DNA from: Shewanella electrica | GTDB taxonomy: Bacteria; Pseudomonadota; Gammaproteobacteria; Enterobacterales; Shewanellaceae | DNA length: 64,000 bases | Direction of reading: 5' to 3' | Assembly (NCBI RefSeq): GCF_022321485.1 | Contig: NZ_JAKOGG010000004.1 | Location: 114,156 to 178,155, forward strand | Shown: piece after piece, positions 54,011 to 63,674 of the stretch | Numbering within the stretch: position 1 is the stretch's first letter | Layout of the letters: every line of letters begins with the position of its first letter | Made by a program: the position numbers and the translations under genes | Notes under the pieces: generated by a model | What the model was told of the DNA's origin: nothing | The model's input: the letters and a program-made list of their open reading frames with translations, nothing else | Database searches by the model: none

Positions 54011-56335
54011 ATGAAATTATTCCAGCCACTTATTTTAACCTGTTGTCTCTCTGCTATTTTTGCTGTCTCTCACGCCACCGCGGTGCAGGCTGCCGCAAGC
54101 GCTCAGGCGGATAACACCGCGGTATCGGCGGCGCAGTTGCAAGCTAGTGTGAACTTGCGAAAAAACTGGCAAGGGCTTACGCGGGATATTGCTTTCCCGG
54201 CGCGTTGGCTGCCAGATTCCCATGTGTTCTATTACCGTAAAACCGTGGCCGGTGGTTTTGCGTTTATTAAAGAAAATGTCGACAGCGGCGTAACAGCTGC
54301 CGCGTTTGATCAAGCGTTAGTCGCCAAGGGCATGACGGCAGCAACGGGGGCGCAAGTCACGCAATGGCAACTGCCATTTGATGACTTTTGGTATCAAGAC
54401 GATGGCATCCGTTTTTATCTCAACTATGAACCGTGGCATTGCAGCTTAGCTGAGCCTAGTTGCGCCGCGCTGGCAGATCCATCACGGCCGATTGCTGACG
54501 GTGAAGTGCGCGACCTGCGCGTGCCGGCTGATAATCCGCTGCGGCCATCGCCCGATGGGAAATTCAGCGCCCACGTGCAAGATAATAATCTTGAACTTTT
54601 AGACAGTTCTGGCAAACAACGCCTGCTTAGCCAAGATGGCAGCGCGGCACAGTTTTATGATGCCGAGTCGCTGCAATGGTCACCAGACTCACGCTACTTG
54701 CTGGCGTTGAAAGTGACCCCGGGCCAAGCACGTTACGTGACGCGGGTGTTGTCATCGCCCGACGATCAACTACAACCGAAAACCATTGAACAGCTGTATC
54801 CCAAACCCGGTGATGTGATTGATGTGGAGCAGCCAGTACTGTTTGATACTAAGACCGGCAAGCAGTTGGCGATTGCGCGCGATAGTTTCCCCAACGGTTA
54901 TTTGCTGGAAAACCTGCATTGGCGCAGCGACAGCCAAAGTTTTGCCTTTACCTATACCGAACGCGGCCATCAACGCAGCAAGTTGATTGCGGTGGATGTG
55001 GCGACTGGCCAGCCACGCACAGTGGTTGATGAACAAACTGACACCTTTATCAACCAGTGGGGCGGCAGCTATGCCCATGAAGTGAACGGCTTAGGTCATG
55101 AGATTATCTGGTTGTCGGAGCGAGAGGGTTGGGCGCAGCTGTACTTGATTGATGGTACCAGCGGCAAGGTCAAACATAAGATTACCCACGGTGAATGGCC
55201 GGTGCGTAACGTGGTGCATGTGGATGATGCCAAACGGCAAATTTGGTTTGCGGCCAGTGGTGTTAATGCCGGTGAAGATCCGTATTTTATCCATTACTAT
55301 CGCATTAATTTTGATGGCAGCGATTTGACCGCGCTCACCGCCGCGCCTGCTAATCATCATGTTAGTTTCTCCAGCGACATGCAGTATTTTGTCGACAGTT
55401 ACTCACGGGTCGATTTACCCAACGTGATGACACTCAATCATGCCGATGGTCGCCAAATCCGCACCGTTGCCAAAGGCGATATCAGCTTACTGACTCAAGC
55501 AGGCTTTAAAGCACCAGAAACCTTTGTCGCCAAAGGGCGGGACGGCAAGAGTGACATTTGGGGCTTAATTGTCAAGCCGCAAAACTTTGACCCCAACAAG
55601 CGCTATCCGGTGATTGAAAATATCTACGCAGGGCCGCACGACAGCTTCGTTCCCAAAGACTTTTGGCCGTTTGGTTATCATTCTGGTGGTGACAAAGTGA
55701 TTGGCATGCAAGCGTTGGCGGATTTGGGTTTTATCGTGGTGCAGATGGATGGTATGGGCACCAAGAATCGCTCCAAGGCGTTCCATGATGTGGCGTGGAA
55801 AAACTTAGGTGATTCGGGCTTTGCCGACCGCATTTTGTGGCACCAAGCCGCCGCTAAAAAATACCCATGGTACGACATCGCTGATGGCGTTGGCATTTAT
55901 GGTGCTTCAGCGGGGGGCCAAAGCACCTTAAGCGCGTTGTTATTCCACCCTGAGTTTTACACTGTGGGTGTCGCTTATGCTGGGTGTTACGACAACCGCA
56001 TGGACAAAATGAGCTGGAACGAACAATGGATGGGCTGGCCCGTTGATGACAGTTACTTGCGTGCCTCGGCGGTGGTTAATGCCGCCAAGTTACAAGGCAA
56101 ACTGCTGATCATCTTTGGCGAGCAGGATAGCAACGTTGACCCGTCATCGTCGCTGCAACTGGTCAACGCGTTGATTAAAGCAGATAAGGATTTTGACTTA
56201 CTGCAAGTACCGGGCGGCGAGCACAGTGTTGGCCGTTCTACCGGACCGATTGACTACGTGCAACGGCGCCAGTTTATGTTTTTCGTCGAGCAGCTAAAGC
56301 AGCGGAAAACCCCCAATTGGAATGTTGCGCCGTAA
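54011..56335 (+). CDS. Prolyl dipeptidyl peptidase IV-like serine peptidase (S9)
   Basis: The 774-residue exported enzyme has a signal peptide (cleavage near HATAVQA-A, about residue 27), a DPP-IV-type beta-propeller (about 60-530) and a C-terminal alpha/beta-hydrolase domain. The catalytic triad is Ser633 (GASAGGQS), Asp706 (GEQDSNVD) and His738 (GGEHSVG). Such enzymes remove X-Pro or related dipeptides from the N-termini of periplasmic peptides. The ATG at 54011 has no good ribosome site. A heptanucleotide tandem repeat lies in its upstream region. No T-run terminator follows. Confidence 0.92.
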   Translation: MKLFQPLILTCCLSAIFAVSHATAVQAAASAQADNTAVSAAQLQASVNLRKNWQGLTRDIAFPARWLPDSHVFYYRKTVAGGFAFIKENVDSGVTAAAFDQALVAKGMTAATGAQVTQWQLPFDDFWYQDDGIRFYLNYEPWHCSLAEPSCAALADPSRPIADGEVRDLRVPADNPLRPSPDGKFSAHVQDNNLELLDSSGKQRLLSQDGSAAQFYDAESLQWSPDSRYLLALKVTPGQARYVTRVLSSPDDQLQPKTIEQLYPKPGDVIDVEQPVLFDTKTGKQLAIARDSFPNGYLLENLHWRSDSQSFAFTYTERGHQRSKLIAVDVATGQPRTVVDEQTDTFINQWGGSYAHEVNGLGHEIIWLSEREGWAQLYLIDGTSGKVKHKITHGEWPVRNVVHVDDAKRQIWFAASGVNAGEDPYFIHYYRINFDGSDLTALTAAPANHHVSFSSDMQYFVDSYSRVDLPNVMTLNHADGRQIRTVAKGDISLLTQAGFKAPETFVAKGRDGKSDIWGLIVKPQNFDPNKRYPVIENIYAGPHDSFVPKDFWPFGYHSGGDKVIGMQALADLGFIVVQMDGMGTKNRSKAFHDVAWKNLGDSGFADRILWHQAAAKKYPWYDIADGVGIYGASAGGQSTLSALLFHPEFYTVGVAYAGCYDNRMDKMSWNEQWMGWPVDDSYLRASAVVNAAKLQGKLLIIFGEQDSNVDPSSSLQLVNALIKADKDFDLLQVPGGEHSVGRSTGPIDYVQRRQFMFFVEQLKQRKTPNWNVAP

Positions 56336-56551
56336 AAATTAACGCAAATCACCAAAAGCTAATGGTTTGAATTTACAAGAATGTCGGTCAAACCCCGCTA
56401 CGACGGGGCTTACCGCCACGCTCACGACATGGCGCTATGGTGATATTCCGCTAAACTTTAGCGATGAATTAAACTGAATCGGAATGGTGTGGCTAAGTCT
56501 TGGCGATATGTTGGCAAAGCAGTTCTAGGCTGTTAACGGCCGCGCAAGATA

Positions 56552-56587
56552 ACGCAGAGCCCACGCGGGACTGATTCGCACCTTTCC
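56552..56587. mobile_element. Right-end fragment of the IS5-ended MITE
   Basis: The 36 bases starting ACGCAGAGC and ending GATTCGCACCTTTCC match the last 36 bases of the element at 10843-11105, with a few changes and one extra T. No left end is seen. The fragment ends 11 bases before the ATG of the next gene, so the insertion debris forms that gene's leader. The remainder of 56336-56551 holds a small GC hairpin (CCCCG...CGGGG) and no other feature. Confidence 0.6.
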
Positions 56588-56598
56588 AAGAGGTGACT

Positions 56599-56994
56599 AT
56601 GGAACTGTTAATCATCGCATTGATCGCGGGCCTTTTCCTATTAATGCTGAACGTTTGGCGTAGCTCGCATGTTTCTTCTAAACGTAAAACGCGCGAGCTA
56701 GGTTCGGCACGCGGGCCGTATCATGCTGTGGCTATCGTCGGTAATGAAAGCTGTTGCCAAGCGGCGAAGGACATCAACAGCAAACGCTACTTGGTGCGGC
56801 ATGCCCCAGCGCTACCGCTGGCAGGGTGTTGTAATCAGGAGTGTCATTGCCGTTATTTGCACTTTGAAGATCGTCGCCGTCCGGGCAGTGATCGCCGCTT
56901 GGATTACGGCGTCAGCCAAGAGATGTTTGGTCTGTTTGGTGAAGTGAACCGGCGGCAACGTAGCGGCGGTCGACGGGCAACAGATTATCAATAA
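56599..56994 (+). CDS. Small membrane-anchored Cys-rich protein with RRxxxDRR motif
   Basis: The 131-residue protein starts with one membrane helix (2-18). A soluble part follows with six cysteines (ESCCQAAKD, then AGCCNQECHCRY) and an Arg-rich end containing HFEDRRRPGSDRR and RRQRSGGRR. The cysteines could bind a metal or Fe-S centre, and the paired RRxxxDRR motif occurs in several small proteins of related bacteria without known function. ATG at 56599 with GAGG 5 bases upstream is chosen over GTG at 56593. A piece of a mobile element directly precedes the ribosome site. Confidence 0.72.
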   Translation: MELLIIALIAGLFLLMLNVWRSSHVSSKRKTRELGSARGPYHAVAIVGNESCCQAAKDINSKRYLVRHAPALPLAGCCNQECHCRYLHFEDRRRPGSDRRLDYGVSQEMFGLFGEVNRRQRSGGRRATDYQ

Positions 56995-57221
56995 GCGGTA
57001 CCGCGTCACGGCCGTAATCGTGTAATTCTCACTGATTTTTCAATGTTTTTGCCGTGGTTCGTGTCAATACGAGCCTCGGCAAAATGCGTTATCGCTCAAA
57101 CTCTACTCAAGTTTAATTGTATTACTAATGCTGTTTGCTTCACCATAAGCGCTGGTGGATGAAGCTGCTTTGGCCGCAGTGTTGTTAGCGCCAAGCAAAA
57201 CACACGTAAATACAAGGAAGC

Positions 57222-60131
57222 ATGATGAAGTTAACTCGCGTCAGATATCCGTTGTGGCACCTGTTATGGGTGCTCGTCAGCTTGGGCTTAAGCGCCTGTG
57301 CCAACCAAACTGCCTCGGTCAGTACGCCAACGCCGCAGCAGAGTACCCAAATTCAAATGCTCAGTGGCACAGGCAGTGATGATGCAGTGCAGTGGGATTT
57401 TTACTGCACCAAAGGCCGCAACTGCGGCACATGGAGCAAAATTGCGGTGCCGTCCAACTGGGAGTTGCAAGGCTTTGGCGGTTATGACTACGGCCATGTG
57501 GTCGATAAACACGATGAGCAGGGCATCTACCGCCGAGATTTTACCATCCCCGCCGACTGGCAAGGCAAAACCGTCAACATCGTCTTTGATGGGGTGATGA
57601 CCGATGCCACGGTGTTTGTTAACGGTCAGCAAGTGGGCGCCAAACATCAAGGGGGTTTTTATCGCTTTAGTTACAACATCACGCCGTTTTTAAAGGCAGG
57701 GCAAAGCAACGAACTGAAAGTGGTGGTCGATAAGATCTCCGCCAACAAGCACATTGAAGCCGCTGAGCGCCAAGCTGACTATTGGGTATTTGGCGGCATC
57801 TTCCGCCAAGTGTTTCTGCAAGCGGTGCCTAAGGCGCATATCGATTGGGTTAGTTTAGACGCCCAAGCCAACGGCCAATTTAACTTAGATGCTTATCTTG
57901 CGGGTGATGCGTTGCCCGCAGACAGCTATCTGGTGGGGCAGATCCTCGATATGGCGGGCAATGCCGTGGGTCAGCCGTTCCGCTCAGCTAATGTGAATGA
58001 TGCCAAGGCACATTTGACAGGCAAGATTACCGCGCCAGCGCTGTGGAGCGCGGAAACACCGAATCTGTACCAAGTGCGCTTACAGCTAAAACACGGCGCC
58101 ACCACCTTGCACAGCATTGATAAAACCTTTGGCTTTCGAACCTTTGAAGTACGGCCGCACGATGGTTTGTACCTCAATGGCACCAAGATCACGCTGAAGG
58201 GCGTCAACCGCCACAGTTTTCGACCTGAAACCGGCCGCACCTTGACCAAGCAGATCAGCATTGATGACATCAACTTGATGAAAAGCATGAACATGAATGC
58301 GGTGCGGATGTCGCACTATCCGCCGGACGTACACTTTTTAGCAGCGGCTGACCGCATGGGCATCTATGTGATTGACGAGCTGACCACCTGGCAGCAGCCA
58401 GTGTTAGATACACCGACCGCGCAGCGGTTAGTGGGTGAGTTGGTGCGGCGCGACCAAGTTCACCCCAGTATTTTGATGTGGGCCAACGGCAATGAAGGCG
58501 GTTGGAATAACGATGTGAACGACGATTACGCCAAATACGATATTCAGCAGCGGCCAGTGATCCATCCGTGGGAGCTGTTCCGTCATATCGATACCGATCA
58601 CTATCCCACTTATGCCGAATTGCTGGCGAAAACTGAGCAAAACGAAATTCTGATGCCCACTGAGTTTCTGCACGGCTTGTACGATGGTGGCCACGGCGCA
58701 GGGCTACGGGATTTTTGGAACTACATCAGTAACGCGCCGTTTGGGGCGGGTGGCTTTCTGTGGGTTTTGGCCGATGAAGGCGTAGTGCGCACCGATGACA
58801 ACAACCGCATCGACACTGACGGCAATCACGCGCCCGATGGCATTGTTGGCCCACATCATGAGTTGGAAGGCAGTTACTTCACCATTAAAGATATTTGGGC
58901 GCCAATTAAGGTGGTCAATATCGCTAATGGCAAAACACTTTCACCTCAGTTTAACGGCGAGCTGACCATTAAAAACCTGTATGACTTTATCGACTTAAGC
59001 GGCGCTACCTTGCAGTGGCGTTTATATTCAGCGGTCACGCCATTTGCGGATGAGCCTAAGTTGGTCGCAAGCAATAACATGGCTTTGCCCGCGATTAAGC
59101 CACAGCAACAAGGCAAAGTGCAGTTGGTCTTGCCTGACAATTGGCAACAGCAAGGCCGCCTTGAGGTCACGTTTATAGATGCCAAGCAGGCTCCTATCTG
59201 GACCGACAGTTGGCCAATTCAATCCACTAAAGCGCTAGCGGAGCAAACTGCCAAAGATTTTGTTAAGCAAGCACCCTCGTCGGTTGCACCGCAGATCACT
59301 TTGCATACCAGTAAACAGCTACAAGTGACGGTGGTGGATAAGATCATCAATTTTGATGCCACCACTGGCTTGTTGCAGTCCTATCAAAAGCAGGGCCAAG
59401 TGGCATTAACCGATGGGCCGATATTGCTGCGTTCAGACGATAGCGCCTTTGATAGCCGCAAAGGCGTGTGGCCGCTGCATGATGGTACTCGGATTGATGA
59501 TGCTGCCGCCGTTAAGGCCCCAACGGAGTTGCAAACAGCGACTCAACACGGTGACTTAGTGATTACCGTGATCAATCCACCAGCGGGGATCAGCAAACTG
59601 ATTTGGACAGTACATGCGGCGGGTTATTTATCGTTGGATCTGGACTATCAATTGGATGGCAAATATGTGTTGCACGGCGTGAGTTTTGATTATCCAAAAA
59701 CTGCGATACAGCATAAACGTTGGCTTGGCGATGGCCCATATAGAGTGTGGGCTAACCGTTTAGAGGGCGTGCAATATGGCGTGTGGCACAACGACTATAA
59801 CGATGGCATCGCCGGTGAAAAATGGCAGTTGCCAGAGTTTAAGGGCTATTTCTCCGATATGCATTGGCTGACGTTAAGCGGCACCTTGAATGGACAGCCT
59901 AACAACATCAGTTTTTCCACGCCGACCAACAATCTGTTTGTGCGGGTGATGCAGCCGGATGATGGCGCGCAACCTGCCAACACGCTATCACTGCATTATC
60001 CGGGAGAGATTAGCTTTCTACACCGCATTAGCCCGATTGGTACCAAGTTTCATCCCGCCAACGAGATGGGGCCACAAGGCGAGGCGGCACGCGAGCGAGG
60101 TGTGCGTAACATTCAGCTAGATATTTTCTAG
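57222..60131 (+). CDS. Glycoside hydrolase family 2 lipoprotein
   Basis: The 969-residue protein has a lipoprotein signal with lipobox LSAC (Cys26), so it is membrane-attached. The GH2 layout follows: jelly-roll sugar-binding domain (about 45-200), immunoglobulin-like domain (200-310), TIM barrel (310-600) and C-terminal beta domains. The likely acid/base is Glu425 in WANGNEGG and the nucleophile Glu481 in PTEFLHG. GH2 includes beta-galactosidases, mannosidases and glucuronidases, and I cannot choose among them. A second Met three bases later has the better distance from AAGGAAG. It probably acts with the TonB-dependent receptor downstream on a beta-linked glycan. Confidence 0.9.
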   Translation: MMKLTRVRYPLWHLLWVLVSLGLSACANQTASVSTPTPQQSTQIQMLSGTGSDDAVQWDFYCTKGRNCGTWSKIAVPSNWELQGFGGYDYGHVVDKHDEQGIYRRDFTIPADWQGKTVNIVFDGVMTDATVFVNGQQVGAKHQGGFYRFSYNITPFLKAGQSNELKVVVDKISANKHIEAAERQADYWVFGGIFRQVFLQAVPKAHIDWVSLDAQANGQFNLDAYLAGDALPADSYLVGQILDMAGNAVGQPFRSANVNDAKAHLTGKITAPALWSAETPNLYQVRLQLKHGATTLHSIDKTFGFRTFEVRPHDGLYLNGTKITLKGVNRHSFRPETGRTLTKQISIDDINLMKSMNMNAVRMSHYPPDVHFLAAADRMGIYVIDELTTWQQPVLDTPTAQRLVGELVRRDQVHPSILMWANGNEGGWNNDVNDDYAKYDIQQRPVIHPWELFRHIDTDHYPTYAELLAKTEQNEILMPTEFLHGLYDGGHGAGLRDFWNYISNAPFGAGGFLWVLADEGVVRTDDNNRIDTDGNHAPDGIVGPHHELEGSYFTIKDIWAPIKVVNIANGKTLSPQFNGELTIKNLYDFIDLSGATLQWRLYSAVTPFADEPKLVASNNMALPAIKPQQQGKVQLVLPDNWQQQGRLEVTFIDAKQAPIWTDSWPIQSTKALAEQTAKDFVKQAPSSVAPQITLHTSKQLQVTVVDKIINFDATTGLLQSYQKQGQVALTDGPILLRSDDSAFDSRKGVWPLHDGTRIDDAAAVKAPTELQTATQHGDLVITVINPPAGISKLIWTVHAAGYLSLDLDYQLDGKYVLHGVSFDYPKTAIQHKRWLGDGPYRVWANRLEGVQYGVWHNDYNDGIAGEKWQLPEFKGYFSDMHWLTLSGTLNGQPNNISFSTPTNNLFVRVMQPDDGAQPANTLSLHYPGEISFLHRISPIGTKFHPANEMGPQGEAARERGVRNIQLDIF

Positions 60132-60146
60132 GATTTGCTGTTGAAC

Positions 60147-60176
60147 AAAATGCCGCTAAATTTAGCGGCATTTTTT
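60147..60176 (+). terminator. Rho-independent terminator of the GH2 gene
   Basis: A perfect 14-bp stem (AAAATGCCGCTAAA at 60147-60160, TTTAGCGGCATTTT at 60161-60174) is followed by more Ts, 15 bases after the stop. It separates the GH2 gene from the receptor gene. Confidence 0.93.
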
Positions 60177-60281
60177 CGTTGAGGCGTATTCGTCCGGGAT
60201 CTGCGGGTTTACGCCAAAGAAATGTGGTGCAGAGGGACGCGACCGGATAAATATCAATAGCGATCTAATTTGTTGACTATC

Positions 60282-60348
60282 TGTGTGAGTGATCACAAAT
60301 GATAATTAAACTCATTTGCATGTAGGTCACGCAAAGTTAAAGTAACTT
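60282..60348. promoter_or_regulatory. CRP-like site and palindrome upstream of the TonB receptor
   Basis: TGTGTGAGTGATCACA (60282-60297) fits the CRP consensus TGTGA-N6-TCACA with one mismatch. A perfect palindrome, AAGTTA-AAG-TAACTT (60334-60348), lies 37 bases further on. Both are within 220 bases of the receptor start. The rest of the 371-base gap is AT-rich with no ORF. Confidence 0.5.
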
Positions 60349-60502
60349 CCAATCTTAATTGGCCGTTGAATGGTATTTATCATTTAACAAATTGATTTAA
60401 ATATAAATAAGTCTTTCCTTTATGGTGGTATTCAGTCCTCAATTTCTGCTGCCGTTTGGTTGGAACAGGCTTAAATAGACCCAAACAGATAGGTTGGAAC
60501 TG

Positions 60503-62551
60503 ATGAGAAAACCCCAGCAATACCCAAAACTGCCGCTTGCCATGGCGGTATCTGCCGTGTTTATGAGCCAATGGGCTTTGGCCGATGATGCAGCAATTAC
60601 CGACGTAAAATCGATTGAAAAAATCGTTGTGATTGGTGAGAAAGCGCCTAAATCCCTTAAAGAAACCAGTTCATCCGTCGCCGTATTGTCCGAAGAGATT
60701 TTGAACAGTACTGAGTACAAATCGGTGACGGAAGCGGTATCAGAAATTCCGAACGTGGTGGCAGTCGCCGGTTCTCTGCCCGATATTCGCGGTGTCAGTG
60801 GTAACGGTTCAGCAGGCGGATTTAACTCCATTTCTGGCGGTGCCAAAGGGCGGGTATCGATTCTGGTTGACGGGGTGGCGCAGCCTTTTGTCGCAGACAA
60901 TAGTGGTGATATGGGCTTGTGGGATATGGAGCAGATGGAGATCTACCGTGGTCCACAATCTACCAGTAACGGCCGTAACAGCATGGCTGGGGCGATCTAT
61001 ATCAAGACCAAAGATCCAACCGAAGATTGGCATGGCGCCGCGCGGGTCGGCTATCGCAATCAAGACAGTTACATCGATACGTCAGTCGCGCTGTCAGGCC
61101 CACTTATCACTGATACCTTGTCGTTCAGAGTCAGCGCACAACAACTCAACGGTAATACCATCACCGACGATAGCGGCTATCAAGGTAATCCACCGGATTA
61201 TGATCTGGATAAAGTAAAAGCCACCCACGTGCGCACTAAGTTGAAGTGGACACCAACCGATAAGTTGTCGATGTTGCTGAGCTATTCCGATAGCGATGAA
61301 AAGGGCGATGTTGGCCGTGTGTTTTACAAGGCGGATGATCTGTCGCAGTTCAATCGCATCTACTTTCGCGACATCAAAACCCGCGTGAAAACCACCAGCC
61401 TGACAACTCATTACGCATTTAATGACGATCTGCGCTTAGAAGTGTTAACCGCCTATATGGATTATCACTGGGGCTTTGATAGCTACGATGAAACCGAAGC
61501 GGAAAAGCAGGTACTTAGCTTTGATGAAGACAACTACACCGTTGATGCCAAGTTGTCTTTCAACCAACGTGGTGATGCTGCTTTCGGTTTTGTCGGCTTA
61601 GATTATTTCAAACGTGAGCATGACATTTTGAGTATCGGATCTGGTGCTTACAACGGTGATGACTCAAGTGATTCTTTGGCAGCGTATGGCGAAGTGACCT
61701 TCACTCTTACCGATAAACTGAGTTTGTTAACTGGTGCGCGCTTGGAGCGTGAGTCGCAAACGCGCCACTTCATCTATGGCGTAATTGACGCCAATCTGGA
61801 TAAAGACACCAATATTTTTCTACCAAAGTTGGAGCTGCAATATGCCATCACTGACGCCACAACCTTGGCGTTGAGCGCGCGCAAAGGCTACAACGCTGGC
61901 GGTGGCGCACTCAACTTTACCGCACAAGATTACTATTACTACGATGAAGAGGAGGTGATGACCTATGAACTCAGTAGCCGTAGTGCTTTACTGGATGGCG
62001 ACCTGTTCTTAACCGCCAACTTGTTCTACAACGATTACGATGGTTTTCAATCGCTTAACTCAAGCCGTTACATTACCAACATGGATGATGTGGTGACCTA
62101 TGGTGCTGAACTCGGCATTAATGCCGATGTTACCGATGCGTTGCAAGTGAACGCCGGTATTGGTGTATTGCATAGCGATATTAAAGATGCGGGTGCCGAG
62201 TACCAGTCGGCCAACGGCAATGAGCTAAATAATGCGCCAACATTCACAGGCAATCTGGGCTTCACCTATTGGCTGACCAATGAGTTTAGCGCAGGGGTAT
62301 CGGCCAACTATGTCGGCGAATATTACGGTGATTTTACTAATACCGAGGGTAACAAAGCCGGTGATTATACGCTGGTACGTGTGCAAGCCAGTTATAAATC
62401 GGCCGATTGGCAAGTCACCGCATTCGTGAATAACGCCTTTGATGAATTGGCGGTAATGAGTCGCACCGCACCTGACGGCCGCTATCCTACTGGATATGCT
62501 TCTGTTGCTGATCCGCGCAATATGGGGATATCAGTGACTTATTCATTTTAG
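60503..62551 (+). CDS. TonB-dependent outer-membrane receptor
   Basis: The 682-residue receptor imports a ligand with TonB/ExbBD energy. It has a signal peptide (cleaved after ALA, about residue 26 of the mature start region), a TonB-box-like IEKIVVIGE, a plug domain (about 50-160, with ILVDGVAQPF and MEIYRGPQSTSNGRNSMAGAI) and a beta-barrel ending in the outer-membrane signature ...VTYSF. ATG at 60503 is preferred over the TTG at 60494 because AGGTTGGA then lies at proper distance. The neighbouring GH2 enzyme suggests a glycan ligand; a siderophore or vitamin is not excluded. A CRP-like site precedes it. Confidence 0.93.
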   Translation: MRKPQQYPKLPLAMAVSAVFMSQWALADDAAITDVKSIEKIVVIGEKAPKSLKETSSSVAVLSEEILNSTEYKSVTEAVSEIPNVVAVAGSLPDIRGVSGNGSAGGFNSISGGAKGRVSILVDGVAQPFVADNSGDMGLWDMEQMEIYRGPQSTSNGRNSMAGAIYIKTKDPTEDWHGAARVGYRNQDSYIDTSVALSGPLITDTLSFRVSAQQLNGNTITDDSGYQGNPPDYDLDKVKATHVRTKLKWTPTDKLSMLLSYSDSDEKGDVGRVFYKADDLSQFNRIYFRDIKTRVKTTSLTTHYAFNDDLRLEVLTAYMDYHWGFDSYDETEAEKQVLSFDEDNYTVDAKLSFNQRGDAAFGFVGLDYFKREHDILSIGSGAYNGDDSSDSLAAYGEVTFTLTDKLSLLTGARLERESQTRHFIYGVIDANLDKDTNIFLPKLELQYAITDATTLALSARKGYNAGGGALNFTAQDYYYYDEEEVMTYELSSRSALLDGDLFLTANLFYNDYDGFQSLNSSRYITNMDDVVTYGAELGINADVTDALQVNAGIGVLHSDIKDAGAEYQSANGNELNNAPTFTGNLGFTYWLTNEFSAGVSANYVGEYYGDFTNTEGNKAGDYTLVRVQASYKSADWQVTAFVNNAFDELAVMSRTAPDGRYPTGYASVADPRNMGISVTYSF

Positions 62552-62613
62552 GCAAGCGGCGAATATCTCTTGTGAGTCACTTAATGAGCGTCACCTTCCC
62601 TAGAGCATTGGAA

Positions 62614-62643
62614 TGTCAGCTAATGCACATGCATTAGCTGACA
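62614..62643. repeat. Perfect 14-bp inverted repeat
   Basis: TGTCAGCTAATGCA (62614-62627) and TGCATTAGCTGACA (62630-62643) are exact inverted copies separated by CA. No T run follows, so it is not a typical terminator. It may be a protein-binding or recombination site, or a remnant of an element. Confidence 0.7.
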
Positions 62644-62883
62644 ACTCCTGTTAGAGCGTGGCGTATCGCGTTATCTGCTAGCTAGCCATTTTGCCAGTAG
62701 CTCCTCGGCTTATTATTTACAGCAAACTGCACTTGCATTTGAGAATGTTATGCAGTCGCAGAGCGCTGAGATTTATTTGCGCCTCTACTAATGATGGGCA
62801 GATTATATTTAATTGGTAAAATGAATTTACCACTAAATAATAAAACCTAGTGACGCTATCTATCGTTAATAACGATTACGCAA

Positions 62884-62924
62884 GCAATAAAAATAGGCAT
62901 CTTTAAGATGCCTATTTTTATTGC
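62884..62924. terminator. Bidirectional terminator-like perfect hairpin
   Basis: Twenty-base arms (62884-62903 and 62905-62924) around a single T are perfectly complementary. The core is GGCATCTT/AAGATGCC flanked by A5 and T5 tracts, so it would end transcription in both directions. The nearest plus-strand gene, the TonB receptor, ends 330 bases upstream. Confidence 0.8.
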
Positions 62925-63528
62925 CGACAACGATTACTGTGCAAAGCGATGGAACTATCTATTAACGATTTAACTATTAACAGTTTTTGTTAATAGGAAA
63001 GAGATACTTTTGCTCCTACCAAGAGGCTATGGCCAAAAAACTCAGCGAAAGTGGGTTAACTGAGTAGTGAGGTTTATCGCGTAATAATCTGATTGTCAAT
63101 TGAACTGCTTTTGTATTTAAATATTTGAAATCTAGTAATTTATTTTTTATTTTTACAGTGATTCTGTTCTTTTTTATGGGTTGTTCAGCATAGTCGAAAT
63201 TTCCATACTTTAGTCTAATGTTATTTTGATTATTACCATTTTGTGAACACTTTACACTGTTAACTTATTGTTTTTAATTGGTAAAAAGTTGATATTTTGG
63301 AATTGTGATATAACAAACACTTCGCTGTTACGCTATTTGCTTATTAAATATTCATACAATACTATTTCTTCACAATATACCGTGGTAGCCATTACTGGTA
63401 CTGCAGTTGAGTCATATCTTTTGATATTGGTTGGTATTCACCGGAGTGAAAGCCAACTACCTGATAACTAGGGGATGGGACCTCAATAACTATTAGGTAG
63501 TAACAAGTATCGTGAGATACAACCGCGT

Positions 63529-63603
63529 GGGGCAGTCATCTTCTTTAGTGATAGTGCAGCAGGGGCTGAACTGGACTGAGGTTGACCAAAGGTGTACTGC
63601 CCC
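63529..63603 (+). other. Possible structured leader or RNA element
   Basis: GGGGCAGT (63529-63536) and ACTGCCCC (63596-63603) can close a 59-base loop that itself has smaller complementary pieces. It is the only GC-rich island in the gap and ends 72 bases before the operator pair. It could be a DNA site or part of an RNA. No family is recognised. Confidence 0.3.
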
Positions 63604-63674
63604 AATGATGCAGTTGCAGGTTATTAAGGTATAGCTAGATAGTGACAGCGTTCACTGTATAGATTCATTTGTTT

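Noticed and set aside
53731-54114. Overlapping ORFs with NPQPATR or VAGCGLR repeats
   Set aside because: They are translations of the 7-bp tandem array in different frames. There is no ribosome site, and such repeats are open in every phase by chance.
63268-63471. 67-residue ORF in the AT-rich gap
   Set aside because: No ribosome site or domain, and the codon usage is unlike its neighbours.
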